64,000 nt of DNA from Janthinobacterium sp. SUN073 (GCF_030397665.1 NZ_JAPUBT010000012.1:1-64000), one strand, 5' to 3'. Counted from the first letter of the stretch, positions 16,929 to 26,603 are shown. The notes: generated from the sequence alone by a model not told the origin. Made by a program: numbers and translations.

Positions 16929-18137
16929 TTACTTGCGTGCAGCCACGACTTCGGCTGGTTGAACGATGTTCTCTGCGGCCTTGTTCGACCAGGAATTGCG
17001 CGTGTAAGTGATCACTGCGGCAATTTCCGTGTCGGACAGCTGTTTCCAGGCTGGCATCTCGGCGGGATACTTGCCGCTCTTTTGCCCGTTCAGCAAGACA
17101 TGGATCTGATCCGCTTTCGGACCGTTCACGACGGCCGAGCCGTCCAGCGGCGCAAATGCCCCTGGCACGCCCTTGCCGGTTGCCTGGTGGCAGACCACGC
17201 AGTTGGCCGTATACACTTTCTCGCCCTTGACCTTCAACTCGTCGATGGTCCACACCTTGCTCGGATCATCCGCCAGTGCCGCCATTTCCTTTTGTTTTAC
17301 ATCAACCCAGGCCTTGTAGTCATCTGCCGAGACGACCTTGACGACGATGGGCATGAAGGCGTGCTCCTTGCCGCACAGCTCGGCGCAATTGCCGCGGAAG
17401 GTGCCGATATGGTCGGCCTTGAACCAGGTGTCGCGCACGAAACCGGGAATCGCATCTTGCTTGACGCCGAAGGCGGGCACGGACCAGGCGTGGATGACGT
17501 CGTTGGCCGTCAGTACCACGCGGATCTTCTTGTTGACCGGCACGACGACTTCGTTATCGACTTCGATCAGGTAGTTTTCGCCCCGTTTTTCCGTCGGCGG
17601 CACGCCAGGTGCGCCCACTTGCGAGCGCGGCGTGGCCAGGTTGGAGAGGAAGGAAATGCCTTCGCCCTCGCCTTTCAGGTAGTCATAGCCCCATTTCCAT
17701 TGCATGCCGGTGGCCTTGATGGTGATGTCGGCGTTCGAGGTGTCCTTCATGCCCACCACGGTGCGCGTGGCAGGCAGGGCCATGCCGATGACGATCAGGA
17801 AAGGCACGACGGTCCAGGCGATCTCGACGGTGGTGCTTTCGTGGAAAGTGGCCGGCTTGTGGCCCAGGGACTTGCGGTGCTTGAAGATGGAATAGAACAT
17901 GACGCCGAACACGGCCACGAAAATCACCAGGCAGATGATCATCATCAGGGTGTGCAAATCGTAGATTTCATGGGCGATCTGTGTCGCCGGCGGTTGCAGA
18001 TTCATTTCGAACGGCACGGGACCGCCGGTGCCGGGATAGGTGCTGGCAGCCGGTGCCGCCGTGGCCCATCGCCCGATGCCAAACGCTGTCAAAGACAGCC
18101 CGAGCAGCAACGATTGAAGTCGCTTTGCATGTGTCAT
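16929..18137 (-). CDS. ctaC: Cytochrome c oxidase subunit II with fused C-terminal cytochrome c domain
   Basis: The product has 402 residues: a signal peptide, two membrane helices (about 60-85 and 105-125), the CuA cupredoxin domain, and a C-terminal cytochrome c. CuA ligands are visible in VIHAW and in CAELCGKEHAFMP. The heme c motif is CVVCH, with a candidate axial methionine in YPAEMPAW. The fused heme passes electrons from soluble cytochrome c to CuA. The ATG at 18135-18137 has GGGGA upstream and begins a proper signal peptide; the frame is open for another 100 codons upstream, but that stretch has no coding character. Confidence 0.95.
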   Translation of the reverse strand: MTHAKRLQSLLLGLSLTAFGIGRWATAAPAASTYPGTGGPVPFEMNLQPPATQIAHEIYDLHTLMMIICLVIFVAVFGVMFYSIFKHRKSLGHKPATFHESTTVEIAWTVVPFLIVIGMALPATRTVVGMKDTSNADITIKATGMQWKWGYDYLKGEGEGISFLSNLATPRSQVGAPGVPPTEKRGENYLIEVDNEVVVPVNKKIRVVLTANDVIHAWSVPAFGVKQDAIPGFVRDTWFKADHIGTFRGNCAELCGKEHAFMPIVVKVVSADDYKAWVDVKQKEMAALADDPSKVWTIDELKVKGEKVYTANCVVCHQATGKGVPGAFAPLDGSAVVNGPKADQIHVLLNGQKSGKYPAEMPAWKQLSDTEIAAVITYTRNSWSNKAAENIVQPAEVVAARK

Positions 18138-18602
18138 GTTTTCCCCAACCACCCAAAAATAATGATATTTTAAACGGCTGCGGATTTCTCCGTACTGGAC
18201 CGCTGCCGCTCCTCCATGAAAGCAACACGGCCGGAATACGGCCATGTGCGTCAAGCACCAGCGAATTCCATGCTGGCTGCGGCAGCCAAAACGCTGACGG
18301 ACAACCATGCTGGAACCCTGTTTTTCTTCCCCACCTTGAAATGGCCTCGTGTGGAAGATGGTTACTATACTAATGCAGTAACTTCGAATAAGTCTTGCTT
18401 TGTTTTTTTTATTTTGTATGCAGCCCTTGTTTTTTCTACTTAGCAAGCTGACAAACAGTCAACGATTATAGTCAAGTAAACTTGAATCCATCAAGCAATA
18501 ATCGGCTTTGTGCGTGCCCTTCTCCCAGCCGCCGCGCGCTTTGCAACGGTTGCTGCAACATCCATGCGCGGATGGCGACCAAGTGTCGGTTTCTTTGTCC
18601 TT
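18138..18602. other. Long intergenic region upstream of ctaC
   Basis: The 465 bases hold no supportable gene. The part nearest the methyltransferase gene is A+T-rich and holds a promoter candidate (18465-18494). A small inverted repeat, GGCCG-gaata-CGGCC, lies at 18229-18243. If the promoter is right, the ctaC mRNA has a leader of about 320 bases. Confidence 0.5.
18465..18494 (-). promoter_or_regulatory. Candidate sigma70 promoter for the ctaC-led oxidase genes
   Basis: On the minus strand TTGATG (18489-18494) and a perfect TATAAT (18465-18470) are separated by 18 bases. The surrounding sequence is A+T-rich. The start site would be about 320 bases upstream of ctaC, which is long; other start sites nearer the gene are possible. 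Confidence 0.4.
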
Positions 18603-19499
18603 TTATTTGGGTTTTCTCGGTAAATCAAAACGGATGATCGCCTCGCCATTGCGCGTCACGCGCGGCGCGGGACGGAAGGCGTGGCCATAGATGACCTCGA
18701 AACTCAGGCCCAGCTTGCCGTCGGGACGGCGCATCTTTTCCAGCGCGGCCAGCATGCGCTGCCAGGCCGCCTTGCCCATCAGGCCGCGCCGGCGCGTGGT
18801 GAGCGGGTTGCCGCCGAAGGCGCGCACGTCCGCCAGCAGTTTTTCCGCCGTATCGTAGGTCACCGTAATGATTTCCATGTCCAGCACGGGCGTGGAAAAA
18901 CCCGTCTCGACCAGCATGTCGCCAAAGTCGTGCATATCGACAAAAGGCAAGGCGTGCGGATATAAATCCGCCTCGGCAAACGCGTCGCGCACTTCGCGGA
19001 AGGTGTCGGGACCGAAACAGGAAAACATCAGCAAGCCATCGAGGCGCAGCGCGCGCCGCCATTCGGCAAACACACGGTCGGGCTGGGCATGCCAGTGCAG
19101 CGCCAGGTTGGACCACACGAGGTCGATACTGCCCTGCGCCAGCGGCAAGTCGCCGAGGTCGCCGCACAGCAAATCCACGCCCGCTTTGGCCGGCAAGAGT
19201 TTGCTGAGAAACTGGTTCAGGCTGGCCAGTTTCGACGCGGGCGCGCGCGCCGCCTGCATCATCGCTTGCGCTGCATCGAGACCGATAATCTGCGCGGCGG
19301 GATAATCCTTGTGCAACTGCGCCAGGTCCGCGCCCGGGCCGCAGCCGGCGTCGAGCACGCGCAAGGGCGTGATTTTCACCAGCTCCAGGCGCTCGTGCAT
19401 GCGTGCCGACACTTCGCGGCGCAGGAAATCCGACGGCGCGACGCGCGCGGGACGGGAAAAGAAATCGCGTACTTGCACCGCATCGATGGGCGCACTCAT
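18603..19499 (-). CDS. Class I SAM-dependent methyltransferase, BioC-like
   Basis: The product has 298 residues. The SAM-binding motif I is VLDAGCGPGADLAQL (about 48-62), motif II acidic end is IIGLDAAQAMM, and motif IV/V region is GSIDLVWSNLALHWHAQPD. The phrase LVWSNLALHW and the C-terminal half resemble BioC (malonyl-ACP methyltransferase, biotin synthesis), but related enzymes act on other substrates. No other biotin gene is nearby, so the name is tentative. The ATG at 19497-19499 gives a family-like N-terminus; one nine codons upstream is also possible. It is divergent from comF. Confidence 0.75.
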   Translation of the reverse strand: MSAPIDAVQVRDFFSRPARVAPSDFLRREVSARMHERLELVKITPLRVLDAGCGPGADLAQLHKDYPAAQIIGLDAAQAMMQAARAPASKLASLNQFLSKLLPAKAGVDLLCGDLGDLPLAQGSIDLVWSNLALHWHAQPDRVFAEWRRALRLDGLLMFSCFGPDTFREVRDAFAEADLYPHALPFVDMHDFGDMLVETGFSTPVLDMEIITVTYDTAEKLLADVRAFGGNPLTTRRRGLMGKAAWQRMLAALEKMRRPDGKLGLSFEVIYGHAFRPAPRVTRNGEAIIRFDLPRKPK

Positions 19500-19583
19500 T
19501 TTGGGTGGATTGGCGGGAACTGGCATGTTGAAACCGGTGAGGTGAGATAATGTCGGCAGTGTACATGGAACGACGCCATCGCG

Positions 19584-20351
19584 ATGCGGACCGCCACCCA
19601 GCCCCGCCTTGATGCCGCCTGGCAGGCGCTGCGCCAGTGGCTGGGTGCCACGGTGCTGCCAGCGCCATGCGCGCTGTGCGGCATCGGCTGCCCGCAAGTG
19701 CTGTGTTCGCCCTGCCGCGCGCAGTATCTGGGGCAAGGACGCGGGCAACTGCGCCACCGCTGCCGCCAGTGCGCCAATCCGCTCGTGGACATCGAGGTGG
19801 CGCTGCTGTGCGGACGCTGCCTGCACCAAAGGCCCGCGTATGACGCTACCGTCACGGCGTTTGATTATGCGGCACCCGTCGACCAGTTGCTGCTGCAGCT
19901 GAAATTCGGCGCGCGCCTGGCGCTGGCGCCCCTGTTGGCGGAATTGCTGCATGTTGCCATTCAGCAACAACAAGCATGGGAAGCGCCGCAACTGCTGTGC
20001 CCAGTCCCGCTGGGCCCGGCCCGGCTGGCCCAGCGGGGCTTTAACCAGGCACTGGAAATCGCGCGCCCGCTGGCGCGCCTGCTGGACGTCCCTTTGCAGT
20101 CCCGCCTGGCGCTGCGCGTGCGCGAGACGCGGGCGCAAAGCGGCGTGGCACCGCAGGAACGACGAGCCAACCTGGCGCACGCGTTCGCCATCGCGCCCGA
20201 ACATGGGGCGTTGTTGCAAGGATGCCATGTGGGCATCGTCGACGACGTGATGAGCAGCGGCCATACCGTCAACCCGCTGGCGGCCGCCTGCAAGCGCGCA
20301 GGAGCGGTGAAGGTCAGCATATTGGTGGTGGCGCGCACGCCGCCGCATTAA
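19584..20351 (+). CDS. ComF family protein (phosphoribosyltransferase fold)
   Basis: The product has 255 residues. An N-terminal zinc-binding region has cysteine pairs CALCGIGCPQVLCSPC, CRQC and CGRCL; the C-terminal phosphoribosyltransferase domain has the PRPP loop HVGIVDDVMSSGHTV (about 218-232). ComF proteins take part in natural transformation after DNA uptake in some species. The companion motif CPVPLGPARLAQRGFNQA is typical. The ATG at 19584 follows GGAACGACG. It is divergent from the methyltransferase gene and followed by trmL 42 bases later. Confidence 0.88.
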   Translation: MRTATQPRLDAAWQALRQWLGATVLPAPCALCGIGCPQVLCSPCRAQYLGQGRGQLRHRCRQCANPLVDIEVALLCGRCLHQRPAYDATVTAFDYAAPVDQLLLQLKFGARLALAPLLAELLHVAIQQQQAWEAPQLLCPVPLGPARLAQRGFNQALEIARPLARLLDVPLQSRLALRVRETRAQSGVAPQERRANLAHAFAIAPEHGALLQGCHVGIVDDVMSSGHTVNPLAAACKRAGAVKVSILVVARTPPH

Positions 20352-20393
20352 TTTAGCTATATATTAGATACAGATAGACCCAAGGAGAGCATT

Positions 20394-20864
20394 TTGTTTC
20401 ACGTTGTTTTGGTAGAACCTGAAATCCCGCCCAACACGGGCAACGTCATCCGCCTGTGCGCCAACACGGGCGCGCAACTGCACCTGGTCGAACCTCTGGG
20501 CTTTCCGCTCGACGATGCCAAGATGAAGCGCGCCGGCCTCGATTACCACGATTACGCCAAGATGAAGGTGCACAAGAATTGGGCAGCGTTCCTGGCCGAC
20601 ACCCAGCCTGATCCGGCCCGCATGTTCGCCATGACCACGCGCGGCTCGCGCCCGTTCGGCGACGTGGCCTTCTTGCCGGGCGACGTGTTCGTGTTCGGCT
20701 CGGAAACGAAAGGCCTCGATCCCGCCCTGCGCGACGGCTTTCCGGAAGAGCAACGCATCCGCCTGCCGATGCGCCCGGATAACCGCAGTTTGAATTTATC
20801 GAATACGGTGGCCGTCGTCGTCTACGAGGCCTGGCGCCAGCACGGGTACCAGGGCGGCGCTTAA
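20394..20864 (+). CDS. trmL: tRNA (cytidine(34)-2'-O)-methyltransferase
   Basis: The product has 156 residues and is a single SPOUT-class domain. The start [21 protein letters not shown] and the SAM knot segments [12 protein letters not shown] and [25 protein letters not shown] are clear TrmL hallmarks. It methylates the wobble base of certain leucine tRNAs. The start codon is TTG, supported by AAGGAGAG six bases upstream and by the family start. Its stop codon abuts the convergent glycine-zipper gene at 20865. Confidence 0.93.
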   Translation: MFHVVLVEPEIPPNTGNVIRLCANTGAQLHLVEPLGFPLDDAKMKRAGLDYHDYAKMKVHKNWAAFLADTQPDPARMFAMTTRGSRPFGDVAFLPGDVFVFGSETKGLDPALRDGFPEEQRIRLPMRPDNRSLNLSNTVAVVVYEAWRQHGYQGGA

Positions 20865-21611
20865 CTAACGTAACGCCAGCTGCGCCGCGCCGCTATGCTC
20901 GTCCAGCATCACCAGCTGCGTATGCAGGTCGCGCGTGGCGGCCAGTTTGCCGTTGACATATAAATTCGTCTTGACGCCATACACACCCTGCGACACGCCG
21001 GCCGGCAAGGTCAGTTCGAACGAGTTTTCAAAGCGCCCGCCCGACTTGTTGCTGCTGGCCAAAGCCTTCGAGCCGGACTTGAATGGCTGGCCTTGCGGAT
21101 CGAGCACCACCAGTTCTTCGCGCACGTCGTTGACGCTTTGCGCGCTACCATTGACCAGCTCCACCACCGAATGAACCTTGAACGGCTGGCCGCGCTTGAC
21201 GGTCGACGCGCTCAACTGCGGCGTGTACGACACCACTTGCGGCTCGCGCGGCAGCGCGCCGCGTGCGCGGATGTAGTCGCGGTCCGCCTGCGCCGCCGTC
21301 TTGGTCTGGCGCGAATTGACATTGATGGCCAGGCAGCCGGCCGCCGCCAGGCCGCCGCCGATGGCCGCGCCCTTCAGCGCGCCATTCTTGCCACCCGCCA
21401 GCGCGCCCAGCAGCGCCCCCACGGCCGCGCCGGCCGCCGCCGACGTGCCCACGCTGCACGGATCTTCATCGGTGGCCGCCTGGGTACCGCCTTGCGGATA
21501 GGAATTGTCCTGGCGCACGCCGTTCGGATTCATCGGTGCCGTGGCGCAGCCGGCCAGCATGGCGGCGATGGTCAGTGCGGCGGTGGCGCGCAAGGTGGTG
21601 TGATTCAGCAT
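20865..21611 (-). CDS. Glycine-zipper lipoprotein, last gene of the tubulin-like operon
   Basis: The product has 248 residues. A lipoprotein signal peptide ends at LAGC (Cys22). A glycine-zipper segment follows (about 57-93, with AAAGAAVGALLGALAGGKNGALKG), of the kind found in Rick_17kDa/OmpA-linked lipoproteins that insert in a membrane. The C-terminal half (about 125-248) looks like a beta-sandwich, with repeated strands such as FENSFELTLPAGVSQGVYGVKTNLYVNGK. It lies 14 bases after the zinc-ribbon gene and probably provides the outer-membrane end of the system. No specific function is known to me. Confidence 0.75.
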   Translation of the reverse strand: MLNHTTLRATAALTIAAMLAGCATAPMNPNGVRQDNSYPQGGTQAATDEDPCSVGTSAAAGAAVGALLGALAGGKNGALKGAAIGGGLAAAGCLAINVNSRQTKTAAQADRDYIRARGALPREPQVVSYTPQLSASTVKRGQPFKVHSVVELVNGSAQSVNDVREELVVLDPQGQPFKSGSKALASSNKSGGRFENSFELTLPAGVSQGVYGVKTNLYVNGKLAATRDLHTQLVMLDEHSGAAQLALR

Positions 21612-21625
21612 GGTGCCCCCGATGA

Positions 21626-22834
21626 CTAATTGATCGTTGTTTCCGTCTGCAGCACTTGCCGCTCGCGTTCGCGGATGCGGCGCGACAGGTTGTCGATGCG
21701 CGCATTGCCCGGATCGACGCGGCGCGCGCTTTCCAGATACGTCTTGGCCGCATCGAACTTGCCTTCCAACAAAGAGCGCTCGGCGTCGCGCAGGAACGAT
21801 TGCGCCATCTCGCTGCGCATGGCCGCGCCGCTATCGACGGGCGGCGTTTCCAGCGGACGGCGTTCGGCCACCGCTGAACGTTCGACCGCGCGCACCGGCG
21901 CCGGTTCCGTTGACACGCTGCGGGCCGGTGCCGTTTCCAGCGGTGCCGCTGCAGAAACGGGCGCCGGCGCCGGGGCCGCCGACAACACTTGCACATCGGC
22001 CTTCAACTGCGGCAATTCCACCGCTTCGCGGTCGATCGCTTCCAGCCGGGCGATGCCATTCCTTGCCGCCGCCGCATCCTTGCCATCGAGCGCCTGGCGT
22101 ACTCCCACCAGCACCGACGCGGCTGCCGCCTGCTGGCGCGCCAGCTGCTTGCGCAAGGAATCCACGCTGGCAGCGCCCGCGCAATCGACGTCGAGCGCGG
22201 CGATGCCGCTGGCCGCGCTTTGCAATTGATGTCCATCAATAGCGCGCTCGATGGCGCGCACGCCGCGCTGGCAACTGCCCGATGCGGCGCCCGCCTTGCC
22301 GATCGCCGCCTGCAAATCGTCGGCCTTGGCGCTGGACTTGCCGGTGCAGACATTTTTCGCCGTCGCCAGCTTCTGGCGGGCGCCATCCAGACTGCCATTT
22401 GCCACCAATTTCAAGCCGCTGTCGATGGCGTCATTGCAGGCCGCATCGTTCTTGCCGCCCGGCTTGCCATTCATGTAGACGATGACGGCCGCCAGCACGG
22501 CAAGGCCGCCCACCCAGCGCAGCCACTTGCGCGGCGGTGACGGCGGCACCGGTGCGGCCGGCGCTGGCGCCGGGGCAGGTACAGGCTTCGGCGCAGCTTG
22601 CGGCTGCGGCTGCGCCGGTTTCGGCGCCGGTTTCGGCGCAGGCGCCGGTGTCACCGGCACGGGCGGCGGCTTGGGCGCCACGGGCGGCGCTACTGGCATA
22701 GGCGCGGGCACGGGCGGCAGCGGTGGCGGCACGGCCGCCGCTGGCTTGGCAGCGCCAGCCACGGCGTGACCGCAGTAGGGGCAATGGCTGACAGCACTGA
22801 ACAGGCCGCCCTTGCATTTGATGCAGATATCCAA
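21626..22834 (-). CDS. Zinc-ribbon membrane protein with proline-rich linker
   Basis: The product has 402 residues. An N-terminal zinc ribbon (Cys4, Cys7, Cys18, Cys21) is followed by a Pro/Ala/Lys linker (about 30-105), one membrane helix (about 110-126), and a long Ala-rich helical periplasmic part with paired cysteines, ending in a TPR-like segment (RDAERSLLEGKFDAAKTYLESA). Cytoplasmic ribbon plus periplasmic tail suggests a signal- or force-relaying anchor; this is inference. The start is TTG, with AAGGA six bases upstream. It sits between the tubulin-like gene and the lipoprotein gene in one operon. Confidence 0.7.
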   Translation of the reverse strand: MDICIKCKGGLFSAVSHCPYCGHAVAGAAKPAAAVPPPLPPVPAPMPVAPPVAPKPPPVPVTPAPAPKPAPKPAQPQPQAAPKPVPAPAPAPAAPVPPSPPRKWLRWVGGLAVLAAVIVYMNGKPGGKNDAACNDAIDSGLKLVANGSLDGARQKLATAKNVCTGKSSAKADDLQAAIGKAGAASGSCQRGVRAIERAIDGHQLQSAASGIAALDVDCAGAASVDSLRKQLARQQAAAASVLVGVRQALDGKDAAAARNGIARLEAIDREAVELPQLKADVQVLSAAPAPAPVSAAAPLETAPARSVSTEPAPVRAVERSAVAERRPLETPPVDSGAAMRSEMAQSFLRDAERSLLEGKFDAAKTYLESARRVDPGNARIDNLSRRIRERERQVLQTETTIN

Positions 22835-22867
22835 AACTAATCCTTCATTCCAACGTCATTCCAGCGT

Positions 22868-25800
22868 TCACAGGGGAGGCGGCATCAACGGTGGCGGCGC
22901 GCTGAGGAACAAGGGCGCCAGTTCGGCGAACTGGGCCAGGTCGACCCAGGCCGGCAAGCCGGCGCGCCACACCTTGGTGGTGGCGGGCACGACTTGCCCC
23001 GCCTGCACGTACTGCACGATCTGCTGGGCCGTGAACGGTCCCTGCTGCTGGCCGTTTATGCCCAGGAAATACTGGTATTCCACCAAGGGCGGCGGCATGC
23101 CGCCCAGCGGTGGCGGCGCCATGCCGAACACCGGCGCCACGGGAGCGGCCGCCACACTGGCCGGGCGCAACAATTGCTCCAGGCGCCCAGCTTCCAGCAT
23201 TTCCCCCTTGATCGCGTATTTCAACCGGGGCTGGCCATCCGCTTCCGGCTCGCGCACTTCCCAGTCGTAGGCATCGCTGTCGGAGTCGCCGATGACGTTC
23301 GCCCATTCCTTCAGGCGGCCCAGCAAGGCTTGCACCGTGCGGTCGAGCTCCTCACCAGTCATGCCCTTGCGGCGCGCCGATTCGCGCAAGCGCGCGCCCA
23401 CCTCGGCGGAAATGGCGCTGCCAAAGCCGATATACGGCAGCTGCGAACCATCGGCCTGGGCCACCAGCTTCGGCGCATACACGCCCCGTTCATAGTATTT
23501 TGCCAGCGCCGCCAGGGCCGCCGTCTGCACGGCGTCAAGCGCAGTCAATTTTTCCTCGATGCGCAAGGCGATATTTTTCTCGTACGAGGCGGGCATGCCA
23601 TTCTGGCGGATGGCCCGTTCATTGCCGATGCGGCGCAAGTCGCCCGGTTCGACGGCAAACTGGTACTGGCCCGGCGGCACGACTCTGCCCGTGTGGCGCG
23701 TCAGTATGCCCAGCATGATCGCTTGCAGGAATTCGCCGAAGTCTTCCGCCAGGCGTTTCATCTCGTCCGTGTTCGGCGCGATCGGGTGCGTAAATTGCGT
23801 CGGATCGATATGCGTGTGGGTCGGCGCCTTGTCGTTGTCGCCTTCCTTGCGGTAACTGGTACGCCAGCCTTCCAGGCCGCGCAGCACCGTCATCGGCACG
23901 CCGGCCAGTTCGCAATAGCAGACGGCGCGCCCGCGGATGCCCGTTTCGACGATTTCCAGCTGGCTCACCGTGATGCCCACCTGGGTCGGCACGCACGATT
24001 CGAGCTCGGCGCCAAACTTCGCCTTGAAGGCGGCCGCATTGGCCACGCCGATCACGCACTTGAACTGATCCGACACGACCGTGAAGTCGCCCGCCATGTT
24101 GGCGTCGATCCACGGCATGGAGCAGGCCAGCAGCTTGCGGAAACGGTCCAGGCGTTCGGACACGTCCATCTGTTCCAGCGCTTCGAACAGGGGGTCGGGC
24201 GTACTCGTCGCCCCTTCCACCAGGCCCGCCGTGGCGATCATGTTTTCGGCCATGCGCGTGACCTTGGCCAGGATCAAGCCCCGTTGCGCCGGTTCGCCCA
24301 GCATGGGGAACAGCGCTTTCGATCCGCCCATGTCCTTGAACGCTTCATCGGCCCACTGGCGTAAGGTGGCCGCCGACGGCAGCGCAATGTCTTTTTCCGT
24401 GACGGGAATGACGATCAGCGTCGCGTGTTCCTTGTCCAGGTCCTTTTGCAGGATGGTATTAGCCGTTTTGAGTTCCGCCAGCATGGCCAGCACGCCTTCG
24501 CGGCCCGTTTGCAGCTCGCCCACCAGGCCATTCCACTGCGCGCGGCCTTGCGCATCGACGCCGACCCGGTTGCCCAGCCAGCGCGACAGCTCGCCCAGCA
24601 GGATGACGGACTCGTCCGCCGCCTTGGCGCGCAGATGGAATTTCAGCGCATTCGCCATTTCCGTGCGCAAATGGTCCATCACCACGCCCGCCTGCTTTTC
24701 GCCATTGCTGAGGAAGCCGAAGGTGCTGCGCGTCTGTTCCAGGTTATTCAACAGGCGCTCGTATTCGCGCGAACGCACGGCTTCCTTGATTTCGCGGTAG
24801 CGCTCGGCATTGTTGCCGATCTGCGCCGTCAAGCCGCTGCCCGGCGCCTCGATGCGGTCCTTGATCTGTTCCACCAGCGACAGCACGTATTCCAGGCCGC
24901 CGAATTCTTTATTATCAAGATAGCCATATAGCTGGTCGCGCACGACTTTCTTGACGTCTTCCAGCACTTCGCGGCGGCGCTTGCTGATGCGGTCTTCCGT
25001 CGTGTCGGCCGTGGAATCCTGGTCGCGCACGGCGTCGCGTTCCAGGTGTTTCATGGCGTCGCGCACCTGCGCCGGCCATTCGCTGCGCTCGAAACCCGTG
25101 CGGATATCGTTGATGCGCGTGTTGACGCGGTTTTCCACGCCAGCCAGCAAGTGGCCGTGGCGGTCTTCCAGCAATTCGTCGACGATGCGGAAATCGATGA
25201 AGTCGCCGCTGGAGCGCTTCAGTTCGATGCTCTTGTCGGAAAACTCGGGGAAATCGCTGAACGGCGCGCCCTTCAGGAACATATTGGCGGCGAGGAAATT
25301 ATCGCGCTGCGTATCAGTGGCGCGGTTGGCGCCCGCATCCGTGCCGCCCACGCCAAAGAACGCTTGCAGCATGGCGCCAGCCCAGCGGTGGGCCCGCTCG
25401 TCGCGCGCCGCTTCCTGGCGCGTATCGAGCACGGCCATGCCGAACGAGGAAAAACGCTTCGAGAAATACAGGCGCATGTCGCCGAAGCGGTCTTGCGGCA
25501 CGGGCGCGTTGTACAGCGAGTTCTTGTGCTGCGCCTGGTTGACGGCGATCGAACGCTTGGCGCGCGCGAAGTCGGCCGAGGCGAAATCCTCGAACAGCGA
25601 GTCGGCCACCATGTGGTAGACGTCGCTGACATCCTTGGTGTGCTGCTGCGCAAGATTACCCGAATCGATCAGGTACACCTCGCTGTAGGGCTCGCGCGTC
25701 AGTTCCGGACGGTCATAGGCATCCCAGCGGCCAACATAGCCCTTGTTGCCCATCATCGCCGATTCCAGCTCCATCAGCGCCGCGTAACCATTGGCCTCGA

Positions 25801-26566
25801 CCCGGTCCTTGTTGGCCTTGGTGTAGCCAGTCGGCAAGAACAGCATCAGCTCGACGTCGGCCGCGCCCACTTCGCTGCGCGCCAGCCAGCGCGCCAGCAA
25901 GCCCATGTCGAGGAAGGAACCGGAACCCGTACCACCGGCGACGGAGCCGACGATGACGATGCGGAAACGGTTCGTTTCCATGCGCAAACCCAGTTCGGCC
26001 AGCTGGCGCTCATGCGACAGGCCCGCCTTCAGGGCTTTCAGTTTCAAGCGGATCTTGTCGCGGATCTTCGCGTACTTGTCGAAGAAATACAGGCGCGACA
26101 CGGCGCGGATCTGGCCGGCGCCGCTGCTCATGTCGAAACGCAATTCGCGGATGCGCTGCGGCGTCAGCGGCAACCATTCCTTGATGTGCGGATATTTCTC
26201 CAGAGAATCTTCATCGCGGCTGTACTTGTCCATGTCGAACGATTCGACCACCTTGTCATCGTCCGTGAACTTCACCTGGTCGAACTGCAAGTCTTTCGCC
26301 TGCGACTCGCCGCTTTCGATCACGGCGCCGTTGTCCAGGTCGAAATGGATGAATTGCGCGATGGGAAAGTCGGCCAAGCCCTCGATGCGCGTGCGCTTGC
26401 CCGCGCCGCCCCACAAGGTGTTGAGGATGCGCCGGCGCACGCGCATCAACACCTGCATGCCCGTGCCGCCGATGCCGATGAACAGGGTCGGGCGCAATTC
26501 GATGATCTTGTCCTGCTTGCGCTCGCTGGCGCCGCCGGTGATGGTTTGATTCAGGTTCTCTGCCAT
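22868..26566 (-). CDS. Giant tubulin/FtsZ-like protein with C-terminal GYF_2-like domain
   Basis: The product has 1232 residues. The tubulin-superfamily GTPase core is at the N-terminus: LFIGIGGTGMQV (about 29-40) and the signature loop VAGGTGSGSFLDMG (about 209-222), equivalent to GGGTGSG of FtsZ and tubulin. The long middle part is helical and charged, with possible coiled coils. The last 70 residues (YQYFLGINGQQQGPFTAQQI to the end) resemble a GYF_2 domain, a peptide-binding module for proline-rich partners; the zinc-ribbon neighbour has such a linker. Resembles the Pfam Tubulin_2 type family. Cytoplasmic, no membrane helix. GAAGGAATC precedes the ATG. Filament formation is inferred, not shown. 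Confidence 0.82.
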   Translation of the reverse strand: MAENLNQTITGGASERKQDKIIELRPTLFIGIGGTGMQVLMRVRRRILNTLWGGAGKRTRIEGLADFPIAQFIHFDLDNGAVIESGESQAKDLQFDQVKFTDDDKVVESFDMDKYSRDEDSLEKYPHIKEWLPLTPQRIRELRFDMSSGAGQIRAVSRLYFFDKYAKIRDKIRLKLKALKAGLSHERQLAELGLRMETNRFRIVIVGSVAGGTGSGSFLDMGLLARWLARSEVGAADVELMLFLPTGYTKANKDRVEANGYAALMELESAMMGNKGYVGRWDAYDRPELTREPYSEVYLIDSGNLAQQHTKDVSDVYHMVADSLFEDFASADFARAKRSIAVNQAQHKNSLYNAPVPQDRFGDMRLYFSKRFSSFGMAVLDTRQEAARDERAHRWAGAMLQAFFGVGGTDAGANRATDTQRDNFLAANMFLKGAPFSDFPEFSDKSIELKRSSGDFIDFRIVDELLEDRHGHLLAGVENRVNTRINDIRTGFERSEWPAQVRDAMKHLERDAVRDQDSTADTTEDRISKRRREVLEDVKKVVRDQLYGYLDNKEFGGLEYVLSLVEQIKDRIEAPGSGLTAQIGNNAERYREIKEAVRSREYERLLNNLEQTRSTFGFLSNGEKQAGVVMDHLRTEMANALKFHLRAKAADESVILLGELSRWLGNRVGVDAQGRAQWNGLVGELQTGREGVLAMLAELKTANTILQKDLDKEHATLIVIPVTEKDIALPSAATLRQWADEAFKDMGGSKALFPMLGEPAQRGLILAKVTRMAENMIATAGLVEGATSTPDPLFEALEQMDVSERLDRFRKLLACSMPWIDANMAGDFTVVSDQFKCVIGVANAAAFKAKFGAELESCVPTQVGITVSQLEIVETGIRGRAVCYCELAGVPMTVLRGLEGWRTSYRKEGDNDKAPTHTHIDPTQFTHPIAPNTDEMKRLAEDFGEFLQAIMLGILTRHTGRVVPPGQYQFAVEPGDLRRIGNERAIRQNGMPASYEKNIALRIEEKLTALDAVQTAALAALAKYYERGVYAPKLVAQADGSQLPYIGFGSAISAEVGARLRESARRKGMTGEELDRTVQALLGRLKEWANVIGDSDSDAYDWEVREPEADGQPRLKYAIKGEMLEAGRLEQLLRPASVAAAPVAPVFGMAPPPLGGMPPPLVEYQYFLGINGQQQGPFTAQQIVQYVQAGQVVPATTKVWRAGLPAWVDLAQFAELAPLFLSAPPPLMPPPL

Positions 26567-26603
26567 GGTGATTCCTTCGATGATGCGTACGACGGCGTGC
26601 GGC

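Noticed and set aside
15074..17011. 645-codon open frame on the plus strand
   Set aside because: Antisense shadow of ctaD, ctaG and ctaC; low-complexity translation and no start signal.
18138..18446. Upstream extension of the ctaC frame by about 100 codons
   Set aside because: The stretch is rich in rare codons, lacks coding character, and would bury the evident signal peptide.
19500..20348. N-terminal extension of the methyltransferase frame
   Set aside because: It runs antisense through comF, which has zinc and PRPP motifs; the methyltransferase starts at 19499 or at most 19526.
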